Positions 27,639 through 35,922 of a stretch of DNA of 64,000 nucleotides are shown in pieces (position 1 is the first letter of the stretch; each line of letters starts with the position of its first letter). The DNA lies in contig JAFDGA010000004.1 in NCBI GenBank assembly GCA_019309545.1, positions 1 through 64,000 of the forward strand. The letters are read 5' to 3'. Source of the DNA: Deltaproteobacteria bacterium. GTDB taxonomy: Bacteria > Desulfobacterota > Desulfobaccia > Desulfobaccales > Desulfobaccaceae. Made by a program: the position numbers and the translations under genes. Below the pieces are notes generated by a model. The model was not told the DNA's origin. It did no database searches and saw nothing but the letters and a program-made list of their open reading frames with translations.

Positions 27639-28367
27639 TCATCTCTGTTCCGATCGGTTTCCCGGTGCCAGGATTTCGGCCAGGTGATATAATTTTAGAG
27701 GAAACCGGCGCGCCCGAATAATTCCTTCCAAATGCATCAGACAGCTCAGATCATGGGATACCAAACCATCCACTCCCGTGTCCAACACTGCCTGTAAATA
27801 GGTTTCTCCGATAGCTATAGAAAGTTCAGGGCATTTTACCGAAAAAAGACCGCCAAAACCACAGCAGGAGTAATAGGGGGACACTTCCCGCAGAGTCAGA
27901 CCGCTTACCTGGCTAAGCAGGGTAGACAGGTAATCTGTCACACCTAATTGGCGAGCCGCGCAGGAGTGGTGGAACAGCAGAGTTCCGGAAAAATTTAGGG
28001 ACCAAGGTAAGGGCAACTGCTGGATCAGCCATTCGCTCCATTCCCATAAGTGATATTGCACCTGGGCCAGGCGTTCCGACTCATGATAGCCCGTGACCAG
28101 TTGCTGATAATGCTGCCGCACGGTCAGCACACAAGAAGCGCTGGGACAGAGAATCGTTTCTGCTGCTCCAAAGACCCGGAGAAAATGGCGCATTAATTTG
28201 CGCGCCGCCGGCCATTCCCCGGCATTAAAAGCAAACTGGCCGCAGCAAGTTTGGTCCATGGGATACTCCCAGCCGACTCCTAAGGCATCCAGGGAGTGGG
28301 TAAGGGCCTGGACAACGGCTGGAGCGCCCTGATCAATATAACAGGGGATGAAGAGCTGAACGGCCAA
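27639..28367 (-). CDS. (Fe-S)-binding CCG-domain protein, LutA-like
   Basis: Two cysteine-rich CCG domains, first with CYIDQG..QTCCGQFAFN..CPSASC, second with HHSCAARQ..YSCCGFGGLF..HDLSCLMH. They resemble LutA/YkgE and the B subunit of heterodisulfide reductases. Such domains bind an Fe-S cluster and sit in lactate, glycolate and thiol-disulfide oxidoreductase systems. Typical LutA partners (lutB, lutC) are not adjacent. The gene stands alone with 360 bases of upstream space, so its electron donor and substrate are unknown. Length (242 aa) fits LutA. Confidence 0.82.
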   Translation of the reverse strand: MAVQLFIPCYIDQGAPAVVQALTHSLDALGVGWEYPMDQTCCGQFAFNAGEWPAARKLMRHFLRVFGAAETILCPSASCVLTVRQHYQQLVTGYHESERLAQVQYHLWEWSEWLIQQLPLPWSLNFSGTLLFHHSCAARQLGVTDYLSTLLSQVSGLTLREVSPYYSCCGFGGLFSVKCPELSIAIGETYLQAVLDTGVDGLVSHDLSCLMHLEGIIRARRFPLKLYHLAEILAPGNRSEQR

Positions 28368-28582
28368 AGACGAGGACCTTTAAAGAATTTTGTCTAATCT
28401 ATCAAAAAAAATAATAATTTTCTATAATTGATTAGGTCGGACATCTTTTCCAGCGGACTTTAAACCTTGACGATATTGGTAGATTTATGTCAATTATTAC
28501 TCAGGTCATAAACTAAATGACTTGAAGTTAGAAAAAAACGGCTATCCCCAACCCCTTAAGGGGAGTGGGGAGGGGAGCTTGC

Positions 28583-28620
28583 GGGGAGGGCGGGAGGCCG
28601 GCGGTCACCCGGCCCTCCCC
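28583..28620. repeat. GC-rich palindromic repeat
   Basis: GGGGAGGGC at 28583-28591 pairs with GCCCTCCCC at 28612-28620. The reverse complement of the neighbouring 28541-28600 resembles the outer flanks of the 107-bp repeat copy near 41086-41255. The rest of the 28368-28727 gap shows no gene. Confidence 0.45.
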
Positions 28621-28623
28621 TCA

Positions 28624-28653
28624 AATTAACCTGTTAAATGCTCGGAGTAATAA
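28624..28653. repeat. 30-bp repeat, copy 1
   Basis: AATTAACCTGTTAAATGCTC and the following ten bases match 57471-57500 at 27 of 30 positions in the same orientation. Neither copy is in a gene. Confidence 0.45.
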
Positions 28654-28727
28654 TAAAGTTGATTGCGTCAGGTGGCCTCGCCCCCCAAAATTTATAAACT
28701 TTTAACGATCAGAAACGGAATATTCTC

Positions 28728-29477
28728 ATGAAGAAGCTCGTCCTGCTCCGCCATGGCGAAAGTCTCTGGAATAAGGAAAATCGGTTTACCGGCTGGATCG
28801 ACGTCGGGCTCTCCGAAAAGGGTATGGCCGAGGCGGTCGAGTCTGGCCAGGTTCTGGCTAAGGAAGGTTTTGTCTTCGATGTTGCTTATACCTCTGTCCT
28901 CAAACGGGCCATCAAGACCCTCTGGCTGGCCCTGGAGGAGATGGACCTGATGTGGATTCCGATACACCATAGCTGGCGTTTGAATGAACGACATTACGGG
29001 GCCTTGCAAGGATTGAACAAGACCGAGACTGTCGAACAGCACGGTCTGGAGCAGGTGAAAATCTGGCGGCGCAGCTATGACATCCCCCCGCCGCCTCTCA
29101 CTCCCGAGGATCCTTATTATCCTGGTAAAGACCCGCGCTATGCCAACGTCCCGCCCCAGGAGCTGCCCCTGACTGAGTGCCTGAAAGATGTAGTAGCCAG
29201 GTTTCTCCCTTACTGGCACGAAATTATCGCCCCAGCCGTCCAGAGCGGCCAACGGGTGATCATCGCCGCCCATGGCAACAGCCTCCGGGCCCTAGTGAAA
29301 TATCTTGACCAGGTCTCAGACCAGGAGATTGTGGGGCTGAACATCCCCACCGGCATCCCGTTGGTCTATGAACTCAATGACGACCTGACGCCTATCCGCC
29401 ATTATTACCTGGGGGATCCGGAAAAAATTAAGGCCGCCATCCAATCGGTGGCGGACCAGCTCAGGAAAAAGAGCTGA
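28728..29477 (+). CDS. gpmA: 2,3-bisphosphoglycerate-dependent phosphoglycerate mutase
   Basis: The phosphohistidine motif [10 protein letters not shown] (His9) and downstream partners [24 protein letters not shown] and [16 protein letters not shown] are all present. Length is 249 aa as in E. coli GpmA. It interconverts 3- and 2-phosphoglycerate in glycolysis and gluconeogenesis using a phosphohistidine intermediate. The gene stands alone, with a convergent transporter operon downstream. No strong ribosome site precedes the ATG. Confidence 0.96.
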   Translation: MKKLVLLRHGESLWNKENRFTGWIDVGLSEKGMAEAVESGQVLAKEGFVFDVAYTSVLKRAIKTLWLALEEMDLMWIPIHHSWRLNERHYGALQGLNKTETVEQHGLEQVKIWRRSYDIPPPPLTPEDPYYPGKDPRYANVPPQELPLTECLKDVVARFLPYWHEIIAPAVQSGQRVIIAAHGNSLRALVKYLDQVSDQEIVGLNIPTGIPLVYELNDDLTPIRHYYLGDPEKIKAAIQSVADQLRKKS

Positions 29478-29567
29478 TAAAATTTTTGTTGCCGGGTTTT
29501 ACCAATGGGCCAGGAGTCCCCATTAATGGTCAGACCCAGGTTAATACCCTGGGTAAGATCCACTGGC

Positions 29568-30347
29568 CTATTTGGTTTGCCACGCGGAGAACTGGACCCA
29601 AAGCACGGCCCCTAGTTCAGCATCTTTCTTCTGGCCCTTTTTATTCTTAATGGCTTGCTTTTCAGTGCTCAAAGCGGCAAAACCCCACCATCCGGGATGA
29701 GGCGCGGCAAAGGAAAAAACTCCATTTTGATCTGTTTTAACTACCTGGATAGGGAAATACTCATTGGGGGCCACGGCTTGGCCGCCAGCATTCCAATAAG
29801 TGATTTCCACTTCTGTATTGGGCCTAGGCTGGCCATTGAGCTTCACTAGGCCCCGAAAGACATTGCCGGCATAAAGGCCAAAAGGCCGGGTCAGCGGGAG
29901 AATCTCGGTTTTCAGGCCCACTTCCTGGTCCCAGCCCTCTTCTTCCCCAAAGGCGGCGACATAGGCCTTGGTGTAGTGGATGATATATTTGTCCTCGGCC
30001 GGTTCCCAGTACGGCTGGGGCTCCATATAAAAGGTGTAAACTCCAGGCTTCTTGAGGGCGTAGGACGCTTTCCAGGCCTGGTGATCAAAAATCTTGGTCT
30101 CTTTCAGGCTCTTCAGCAAATCCGTCTTTTTGCCCTCAATCATGACTCCAAAAACCTGCGGACGGGCCAGATTCATGCCTTCTTGTTCAAAGGGATGGCA
30201 AAAGCCGAGTTGCACTTTCACGGTTTGGCCGTCTCCCTGGACCACCAAGGCTGGCGACGGCAACACCACGCCGAAATGGGCCTGGCAAATTATTGTCCAC
30301 CCCAGAACTAAACCCACGACCAAGAGCACACTACTAAGCTTAAGCAT
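29568..30347 (-). CDS. nikK: DUF4198 protein, NikK-like component of a nickel/cobalt ECF transporter
   Basis: A signal peptide ends near CQA-HFGVV, and the mature protein is a DUF4198 beta-sandwich: [60 protein letters not shown]. Histidines in the mature N-terminus and near the second block could bind metal. In comparative-genomics literature NikK accompanies NikM-L-Q-O transporters as a probable periplasmic metal-binding partner. Here it closes the operon, 73 bases after the ATPase gene. Its biochemical role is inferred from context. Confidence 0.8.
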   Translation of the reverse strand: MLKLSSVLLVVGLVLGWTIICQAHFGVVLPSPALVVQGDGQTVKVQLGFCHPFEQEGMNLARPQVFGVMIEGKKTDLLKSLKETKIFDHQAWKASYALKKPGVYTFYMEPQPYWEPAEDKYIIHYTKAYVAAFGEEEGWDQEVGLKTEILPLTRPFGLYAGNVFRGLVKLNGQPRPNTEVEITYWNAGGQAVAPNEYFPIQVVKTDQNGVFSFAAPHPGWWGFAALSTEKQAIKNKKGQKKDAELGAVLWVQFSAWQTK

Positions 30348-30420
30348 TTTTAACCTCCCGATAAAGTCCTAAAAAGGGATTTTCCAAAAAATAGTAAAAG
30401 CCGAGCTGCTCGCCTTGAAA

Positions 30421-31179
30421 CTAGATCTTGGCGAGCCTTTTACCACCAATAGATTTTTCTCCCCCATGGGTATGCCCCTGTTGGAATTCTTCCGGCGGAC
30501 CGGTTTCGGTCGGGAGGCTTTCGCCCTCCGCCAATATCCGGCCCTGAGCCATAGTATAAAGCTTCTCAGTGGTCCGCTGGAGAAAATCTGAGTCGTGCGA
30601 GACTATCACGTAAGACATCTCCAACTCGCTCAGGACATGAACGATCCAATTTTTGGTCCTTTCATCCAGGCCATTCGAGGGTTCGTCGAGCAACAGCACC
30701 TGGGGCCGCATGGCCAATACCGTGGCCAGCGAAACCAACTTCTTTTCTCCTCCGGAAAGCTTATAAGTAACTCGATTTTCAAACCCGCTTAAGTGCAGCT
30801 GGTCCAAGGTCGCCAAGGCGATTTGGATCGCTTCCTGGGGGGATTTACCCTGATTCAGAGGGCCGAAGGCAACGTCTTCCAGGACCGTGGGACAGAATAA
30901 TTGGTCGTCGGCGTTTTGAAAAACCAGACCAATATTTTTTCGGACCCGAGCAAAGTCCTTTTCCTGCCGAACTTCCTGGCCGAAGATCAGCACCTTGCCC
31001 TCCTGGGGAGGCAACAGACCCATGATAATATGCAGCAGAGTGGTCTTACCGCTGCCATTGGCGCCGACCAGGCCCAACCGTTCTCCCGGGAAGAGCTGAA
31101 AGTTGCAATTCTGGAGGACTTCCCGGTGCCCGGGGTAGGCAAAAGAGATATTTTGCAGTTCGATCAGCGGCAGGCGCAT
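30421..31179 (-). CDS. nikO: Nickel/cobalt ECF transporter ATP-binding protein
   Basis: An ABC ATPase with Walker A GANGSGKTT, Q-loop LVFQNADDQLF, signature LSGGEKK and Walker B VLLLDEPSNGLDERT. It energises the metal transporter with NikQ and NikM. I start it at ATG 31179 because GAGG lies five bases upstream; a frame ten codons longer overlaps nikQ without such a site. The gap to nikQ is 2 bp. The C-terminus ends in a histidine-containing stretch (QQGHTHGGEK), common in metal ECF ATPases. Confidence 0.92.
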   Translation of the reverse strand: MRLPLIELQNISFAYPGHREVLQNCNFQLFPGERLGLVGANGSGKTTLLHIIMGLLPPQEGKVLIFGQEVRQEKDFARVRKNIGLVFQNADDQLFCPTVLEDVAFGPLNQGKSPQEAIQIALATLDQLHLSGFENRVTYKLSGGEKKLVSLATVLAMRPQVLLLDEPSNGLDERTKNWIVHVLSELEMSYVIVSHDSDFLQRTTEKLYTMAQGRILAEGESLPTETGPPEEFQQGHTHGGEKSIGGKRLAKI

Positions 31180-31181
31180 GA

Positions 31182-31946
31182 CTACCTCGGAAAACAATAA
31201 TCTAACCACAGCAAAGTCATGATACAGGGCAGCATGCTCACCAGAAAAACCAGATCACGCCGGTGCCAGGAAAACTGGTGAAGACTGTAAAATTTACCTT
31301 TGAAACCCCGACAGCGCATGGCTTGGAAGACCCGTTCCGCCCGGTCATGACTGCGCACCAGCAACATGGCCACCAGATAGGCATAGGTCCGATAGGTATG
31401 CAGATTGGTGCGGGGCCGAAAGCCGCGGACTTTGATGGCCTGCCGGAGACGGTGATATTCCTGCTCAAACACATAAAGGTAGCGGTAGGTAAATAACATC
31501 AGATAACAGAGCTTATGGGGCAGGCGCAGGTGATGCAGAGCCTGGCCCAGGGTGGGGATAGAGATGGTGGTCACCAAGGAAATCAGGGCCAGGAGAATGG
31601 TATTCGATTTTAAGGTAAGCAGGCCGGCCAGCTCTAATCCCTGACGGCTGGCGGTCAAAGGCCCTACCATAAAGGCAGGTTGGCCAGGAAAAGTAAAGGG
31701 TAAAATGAGCCAGAGGAAAAAGATGAACCCGTTTACCATTAACAACCGGGTCCCGACTTTTTTCAGATTTAAATGGGCCAGGCCCAGCCAGAGGACTGCC
31801 AGCAAAAGTGACAGCCACACCGCAACCGGGCTGCGCGCCATAGCCACTACCGCAGAAAAAAGCCCGGCGACTACCAGCTTGACCCGGGGATCCAACCGGT
31901 GGATTACCGAAGTTCCCTCAGAGAAATCTTCTTTGATGGTAGTCAA
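31182..31946 (-). CDS. nikQ: Nickel/cobalt ECF transporter transmembrane protein, CbiQ/NikQ type
   Basis: A T-component with several membrane segments and the two coupling motifs AIKVRGFRPR and AMRCRGFKGK (the A-x-x-x-R-G pattern) that contact the ATPase. The N-terminus FSEGTSVIHRLDPRVKLV is typical of the CbiQ family. It couples ATP hydrolysis to metal movement by NikM. The start overlaps the nikL stop by 4 bp. Confidence 0.92.
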   Translation of the reverse strand: MTTIKEDFSEGTSVIHRLDPRVKLVVAGLFSAVVAMARSPVAVWLSLLLAVLWLGLAHLNLKKVGTRLLMVNGFIFFLWLILPFTFPGQPAFMVGPLTASRQGLELAGLLTLKSNTILLALISLVTTISIPTLGQALHHLRLPHKLCYLMLFTYRYLYVFEQEYHRLRQAIKVRGFRPRTNLHTYRTYAYLVAMLLVRSHDRAERVFQAMRCRGFKGKFYSLHQFSWHRRDLVFLVSMLPCIMTLLWLDYCFPR

Positions 31947-32602
31947 CTGACTTTATTCCTTTTGCTTTTAAAGTAGGCGGCGACGCCCCAAATCCCCAAG
32001 ATATAGCCGATGCCGCCAATAATCTCGGGTAAAGAGGGTTTATGAGTCTGGGATTGGGCAAGCATCTCCATGATCGGGGCCAGTTTCCGATCCAGGGCCT
32101 GATCCACTATCTGTTCCAGGGTTTGCCGGTCCAGGGGTGCCGGGGAGGACCCAGAAGGCGCCGCAACTTGGGAATCGGTCGAGGGCCCCGCGGGAGCCGC
32201 TGATGGCTTGGAATCCCCGGTCCCGGGCAGGTAGTTTTGCGCTTTCAGCAGCCATTCGGCCTTATGTCCCATGGCAGCCTCGAGCACGATCCGCAAATCC
32301 ATTTTTTGAGCCAAAGCCTGAGGCGGGATCGCGAAGGAAAATTTTCCCTGAGCATCGGTTTTACCGGTTACCAGAAGCTGATCGGTTTTATTGTCCAATA
32401 CCTTCACCTCTCCGTTACGCACGGCCCCGCCAGGCACAAACTTGCTTTCCGTATGAATGGTATTGCCTTCCGGCCAGGCATAGATGAGGACCCGATGGCT
32501 CCAACCAGGGGTGGCGTTGAACAGAAAAAAAAGAAATGTCAGTCCGGCCAGCACCCGGGACATTATTATCGGGGAACCCCTGAGTACTAGATCTTTATGC
32601 AT
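31943..32602 (-). CDS. nikL: NikL-like accessory membrane protein of the nickel/cobalt transporter
   Basis: A signal peptide (hydrophobic residues ~18-32, ending near PGWS-HR) is followed by a beta-rich periplasmic domain (HRVLIYAWPEGNTIHTESKF, GKTDAQGKFSFAIP), a Pro/Ser-rich linker and a C-terminal membrane segment (EIIGGIGYILGIWGVAAYF). This matches NikL, an accessory component found between NikM and NikQ when the small NikN subunit is absent. The start ATG at 32602 has AAGGGA upstream and overlaps nikM by 8 bp; an inner ATG at 32563 is also possible. Confidence 0.78.
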   Translation of the reverse strand: MHKDLVLRGSPIIMSRVLAGLTFLFFLFNATPGWSHRVLIYAWPEGNTIHTESKFVPGGAVRNGEVKVLDNKTDQLLVTGKTDAQGKFSFAIPPQALAQKMDLRIVLEAAMGHKAEWLLKAQNYLPGTGDSKPSAAPAGPSTDSQVAAPSGSSPAPLDRQTLEQIVDQALDRKLAPIMEMLAQSQTHKPSLPEIIGGIGYILGIWGVAAYFKSKRNKVS

Positions 32603-33200
32603 AGATTCCCTTAAGGACCTCCGGCTTTACTTTTTGTAAAAAGACAAATATAAAGACCGTGACCAGGCCTTCGATAATCATGATCGGAATATGGGCCAGG
32701 ACTACCAACTGAGCTGCCTTTAGGAATGCCTGGCCGGTAGTCACCAGGGCCACGCCCACCAACAGCGCGCCTAACAATACCGCCGAAGCCCCAGCCGTAA
32801 AAGCCCCGACAAGGGCTACAACCCCTTTCCGACGCACCAAAGGGCGACAGAGATAATAGCTCATCAGTGCCGGCAAGGCCATGATCACGGTGTTAACTCC
32901 CAGAACCGTTAGGCCCCCGAACTGGAACAGCAGGGCCTGCAAAAAGAGGGCAACTAATATCGCCGGTATCGCTGCCCAACCAAGCAACAGACCTAAAAGG
33001 CCATTTAGCACCAGATGGACGCTGGAAGGCCCCACGGGAACATGGATCAGCGAAGCCACAAAGAAGGCCGAAGACAGGATGGCCACCCGGGGAATGCTCT
33101 CATAATCCATTTTTTTGAGGCCGGTGGCCGTCCCCAACACTGCCAATCCGGCCCCCGCCAGCAATACCGGGGGGCTCAGGACCCCTTCCGAAATATGCAT
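32595..33200 (-). CDS. nikM: Nickel/cobalt ECF transporter substrate-binding membrane protein, CbiM/NikM type
   Basis: The mature N-terminus MHISEGVLSPP (consensus MHI(P/S)(E/D)G) supplies metal ligands: the free amino group, His2 and a later histidine in HVPVGPSSVHLVLNG. I therefore start at ATG 33200, not 39 codons upstream where an unrelated extension would block the N-terminal ligand. About six membrane segments follow. Nickel versus cobalt cannot be told from sequence; the NikK/NikL partners favour nickel. It is the first gene of the operon and has a long leader with a terminator. Confidence 0.92.
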   Translation of the reverse strand: MHISEGVLSPPVLLAGAGLAVLGTATGLKKMDYESIPRVAILSSAFFVASLIHVPVGPSSVHLVLNGLLGLLLGWAAIPAILVALFLQALLFQFGGLTVLGVNTVIMALPALMSYYLCRPLVRRKGVVALVGAFTAGASAVLLGALLVGVALVTTGQAFLKAAQLVVLAHIPIMIIEGLVTVFIFVFLQKVKPEVLKGIYA

Positions 33201-33276
33201 TAGAGCTCCAAAATTAAACCAAGGCCTCGGCCCGGAGAACATTCCCGGATCTGCCGCCTGGCGCCGACAGTCTGAT

Positions 33277-33333
33277 AAAAAAAGCCACGCGCCTTTTTTC
33301 GGGACCAGCAGGTCCAATCAGGCCTTCGTGGCT
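33277..33333 (-). terminator. Intrinsic terminator in the nikM 5' leader (candidate attenuator)
   Basis: On the minus strand AGCCACG (33333-33327) pairs with CGTGGCT (33289-33283) and is followed by a run of seven T residues (33283-33277). The loop contains a second hairpin, GGACC-TGCT-GGTCC (33315-33302). It lies between the promoter and nikM, so it would cut off the operon unless overridden. No NiCo or cobalamin aptamer signature was recognised in the ~50 bases before it. Confidence 0.6.
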
Positions 33334-33365
33334 TGGCTAAAAGAATTATCCTGTTCTTTTATACC

Positions 33366-33444
33366 GCGGCTTCTGCCCGACGGTAAAATAATTTATAAAT
33401 TATTGTCTGGCCACTGTCAAGGTTTTTTTCCGAATAGAAGCCGC
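33366..33444. repeat. 9-bp inverted repeat flanking the nikM promoter
   Basis: GCGGCTTCT at 33366-33374 and AGAAGCCGC at 33436-33444 are perfect inverted copies placed on either side of the -35/-10 core. Possible operator pair for a metal-responsive repressor; inference only. Confidence 0.4.
33392..33420 (-). promoter_or_regulatory. Sigma70-type promoter of the nik operon
   Basis: On the minus strand TTGACA (33420-33415), 17 bases, TATAAA (33397-33392). Transcription would start near 33385, giving a leader of about 185 bases. Confidence 0.75.
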
Positions 33445-33587
33445 TGCTTGGTTACTAAAAATGTCTGAATCAAATGCCCCCGTGCCTTAACCCTCGCTAG
33501 TCTGGACCACCCCTCCCATCCAGTATAAATCTTGTAATTACCATATTTAACCGCCTCTGACCTCCTCACCTTAAGTGATGATTAATT

Positions 33588-33638
33588 AGCCGGGGGCGAC
33601 CCGGATTTATCGCCCGAGTTATTGCTTCCGGCTTTTTT
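33588..33638 (+). terminator. Nested-stem intrinsic terminator without an upstream gene
   Basis: AGCCGG pairs with CCGGCT; inside, GGGCGA pairs with TCGCCC; five to six T residues follow. No plus-strand gene precedes it, so it may end a small RNA. The sequence before it contains CCTCCTCACC. Confidence 0.6.
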
Positions 33639-33864
33639 ATCATCTATAAAATTCAGTAATTATTATTCCTTTCCTTGATCTTTTATAGTGTTAAGATACT
33701 AGTTTATAGTCCTATTCCTTTAAATCGTAGCCCGCCGATAGTCAGGCCGACCTCTTAAAAACCTTCCCAACTCCATCTTTCGGGCAACTGGGTATCACTT
33801 ATGACAGGAAGCGCAGTCCCTTGAAATACTTGAGGTAAGGTAATATACTAGTTAAATTAACAAT

Positions 33865-33898
33865 GCTGTTAGCTTTTTTAAAAAATTAGCTTGACAGC
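33865..33898. promoter_or_regulatory. 34-bp near-palindrome overlapping the mucR-type promoter
   Basis: GCTGTTAGCT and AGCTTGACAGC flank a T6A6 centre. The right arm overlaps the -35 box. AT-rich sites like this are typical targets of Ros/MucR proteins, so autoregulation is plausible. Confidence 0.45.
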
Positions 33899-33919
33899 AA
33901 ATAAGTAGTTCTATATATG
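33891..33919 (+). promoter_or_regulatory. Promoter of the mucR-type gene
   Basis: TTGACA at 33891-33896, 17 bases, TATATG at 33914-33919. Confidence 0.65.
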
Positions 33920-34042
33920 GATAACAATAACTGGTCAAAGGGGTTACGCTGGTAAAACTAAAATTTCCTGGTCTGGCTTAGTTGGCTGTGCAACATTAGG
34001 CCTTAATTACCAGAAGGCAGAATGGGTTAAAGGAAAGGAAAG

Positions 34043-34486
34043 ATGATTATGGCTTCAGAATTGGTTAAATTAACCGTTCAATTGGTGTCTTCCCATGCCT
34101 CTATTAGCGAACTAACCTCCGCCGAGTTAGTGGAAGAAATCAAGGCGGTCTATCAAACCATTGCCGGCTTGGAGGCTGGTCAGATCGAGGCCGCAGCCCC
34201 AGAAGAAGCTCCCGAAACCAAGGAAGCTCCTCCTCTCGAACCCGCCGTCCCCATAGAAGAATCAGTAAAGGACGATCATATTACTTGTTTGGTCTGTGGC
34301 AAGAATTTTCGGACCCTCAAGGCCCATTTACGGCGAGCGCATCAGCTGAGCCCGGCAGATTACTATAAGGCTTATGGGCTTGATCCGAAAAGATACCCAT
34401 TGGTATCCCGAAATTATTCCGAACAACGCAAAAGCCTGGCTAAAAAAATGGGACTGGGCGAACTTCGCCGACGCAAAAAAACCTGA
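34043..34486 (+). CDS. MucR/Ros-family zinc-finger transcriptional regulator
   Basis: The C-terminal half carries the prokaryotic C2H2 finger ITCLVCGKNFRTLKAHLRRAH followed by the family's LSPADYYKAYGLDPKRYPLV and YSEQRKSLAKKMGLG. The N-terminal part (LVKLTVQLVSSHASISELT) is the oligomerisation region. The middle is Glu/Pro/Ala-rich and longer than in alphaproteobacterial MucR. Family members bind AT-rich DNA in an H-NS-like manner. A near-palindrome overlaps its own promoter. The first ATG (34043) is preceded by AAAGGAAAGGAAAG; a second in-frame ATG lies two codons later. Confidence 0.88.
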   Translation: MIMASELVKLTVQLVSSHASISELTSAELVEEIKAVYQTIAGLEAGQIEAAAPEEAPETKEAPPLEPAVPIEESVKDDHITCLVCGKNFRTLKAHLRRAHQLSPADYYKAYGLDPKRYPLVSRNYSEQRKSLAKKMGLGELRRRKKT

Positions 34487-34799
34487 ACGCGCGTGCTTGC
34501 TGCCGATGAACCATCCACCCCAGGATTGTCGTTTGGACCTTTAGTTCTTAAGAACGGGCATATTCTCTTGATCGTTACCAAGAGGCGGGTAAGAATGTCT
34601 CTATAAGGAAATCGTTTAATCTCTTTTCTCCAGGCCATTAATATCCATATGCCAGATTTTGATTGCCTATGGTGCAATGTTTGGAGGGGATGACAGCTCT
34701 TGCCCTTGCCAACCGTAGGACTAAGCCTTATTTTAGACAGCATTTGGGTTGCTATATTTGCCCATTTCAAACTAAAATTTTTAGAGAAAGACTAATACA
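34487..34799. other. Gene-free spacer between the mucR-type gene and the UspA gene
   Basis: No supported gene, hairpin with T-run or promoter was recognised in these 313 bases. Confidence 0.35.
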
Positions 34800-35771
34800 A
34801 TGACCATTCTCACTTATCCTCTAACCCGCATATTGATTCCTTTCGACGGTAGTCCAGCAGCCCGCTTAGCCCTGGAGTTGGCCGCCACTTTGGTTAGGGC
34901 CGGTGGGGAAGCAGTGGAAAATCTGACTTTACTGCGGGTGATTGGGGGTAGTTACCTGAGCCGACACATTCAGAATGTTGATCTGCGCGTTACCCATATG
35001 GATCAGGTGAAAGAATGGCAGCGCATTAAGAAGCATTACCTGGATGAAGAGATCTACCCGCTGTTGGCCGAAGCCGAACAGATTCTCCGGGATTTGGGGG
35101 TGACTAGACCGATAACCCAGCGGGTGGGGGAGGGAAAGGTCGGCGACGAAATCATCCGCCTGGCGACGGAAGAGGCATTTTCCACCATCATTATGGGACG
35201 GCGGGGGCTTTCCCCGATAAAAGAATTGCTTCTGGGCAGTGCTACCCAAAAGGTTTTATCCTACGCGCAGGGCATGACCGTCTATGTAATGGGGCAACAA
35301 CTGGGTCCAGACCCCAATTGTCCGATTGCCCCACTATTGGTCCCCATTGACGGTTCGGAACCCAGTCTGGAGGCAGTTCGCCAGGCGGTAGCCCTGACTC
35401 AGGCTTTCCAGAACTATAAGCCGCACTTGACGCTTTTACATGTGGTGGATTTGGCTGTTTTAGGACAAAGAATTTCTGGAGAAACCACTCCTGCCCAGCT
35501 TACCGATCTCCTGGATAAACAGGAGCAGGAATTTCTGGAGGAAGGCCGGAAAATTCTCCGTCAGAGCGGATTAAATGGCCTCTGGGAAGAAAAACTGCTT
35601 ACTGGCAATCCACCCCAGGTTATTGCTCAGGAAGCTGAAGTTGGTCAATATGCGATGATTATGATGGGTAAAAAAGGCCGCTCCGCCCTGGAATCACTGC
35701 TGATCGGCAGTGTGGCTAGCAGCGTCTTGCACCGTGTCTCCCGCCCCACTGTAGCCTTGGTCTGTCGCTGA
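34800..35771 (+). CDS. Tandem universal stress protein (two UspA domains)
   Basis: Two UspA domains of about 155 residues. Domain 1 has ILIPFDGSPAA and the nucleotide loop MGRRGLSPIKELLLGSAT. Domain 2 has LLVPIDGSEPS and MGKKGRSALESLLIGSVASSVLH. Both loops fit the G-x2-G-x9-G(S/T) ATP-binding pattern. Such proteins bind ATP and modulate stress survival. The gene stands alone between the mucR-type gene and pheT. No strong ribosome site precedes the ATG. Confidence 0.93.
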   Translation: MTILTYPLTRILIPFDGSPAARLALELAATLVRAGGEAVENLTLLRVIGGSYLSRHIQNVDLRVTHMDQVKEWQRIKKHYLDEEIYPLLAEAEQILRDLGVTRPITQRVGEGKVGDEIIRLATEEAFSTIIMGRRGLSPIKELLLGSATQKVLSYAQGMTVYVMGQQLGPDPNCPIAPLLVPIDGSEPSLEAVRQAVALTQAFQNYKPHLTLLHVVDLAVLGQRISGETTPAQLTDLLDKQEQEFLEEGRKILRQSGLNGLWEEKLLTGNPPQVIAQEAEVGQYAMIMMGKKGRSALESLLIGSVASSVLHRVSRPTVALVCR

Positions 35772-35922
35772 TATTTGGTCTAGATGACTTCCCAAATTTG
35801 GTTTTTTGAGTTAATCTTTTACCCTAGGTCCGGAGCAAATACCTGGGCGTCCGCACCGGGAAAGCCAGGTCTGTCCGGAGGTTGATTAACAACCACAAGT
35901 ATTCCCAGGAAATTATACCACC

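Noticed and set aside
33200-33385. Known NiCo or cobalamin riboswitch in the nikM leader
   Set aside because: No match to the conserved stretches of either aptamer was seen by eye; only the terminator and dyad are supported. A covariance search could overturn this.
34414-34770. 118-codon minus-strand frame overlapping the mucR-type gene
   Set aside because: It runs antisense through the clear MucR coding end, is basic and low in protein-like pattern, and lacks a ribosome site. Treated as a shadow.
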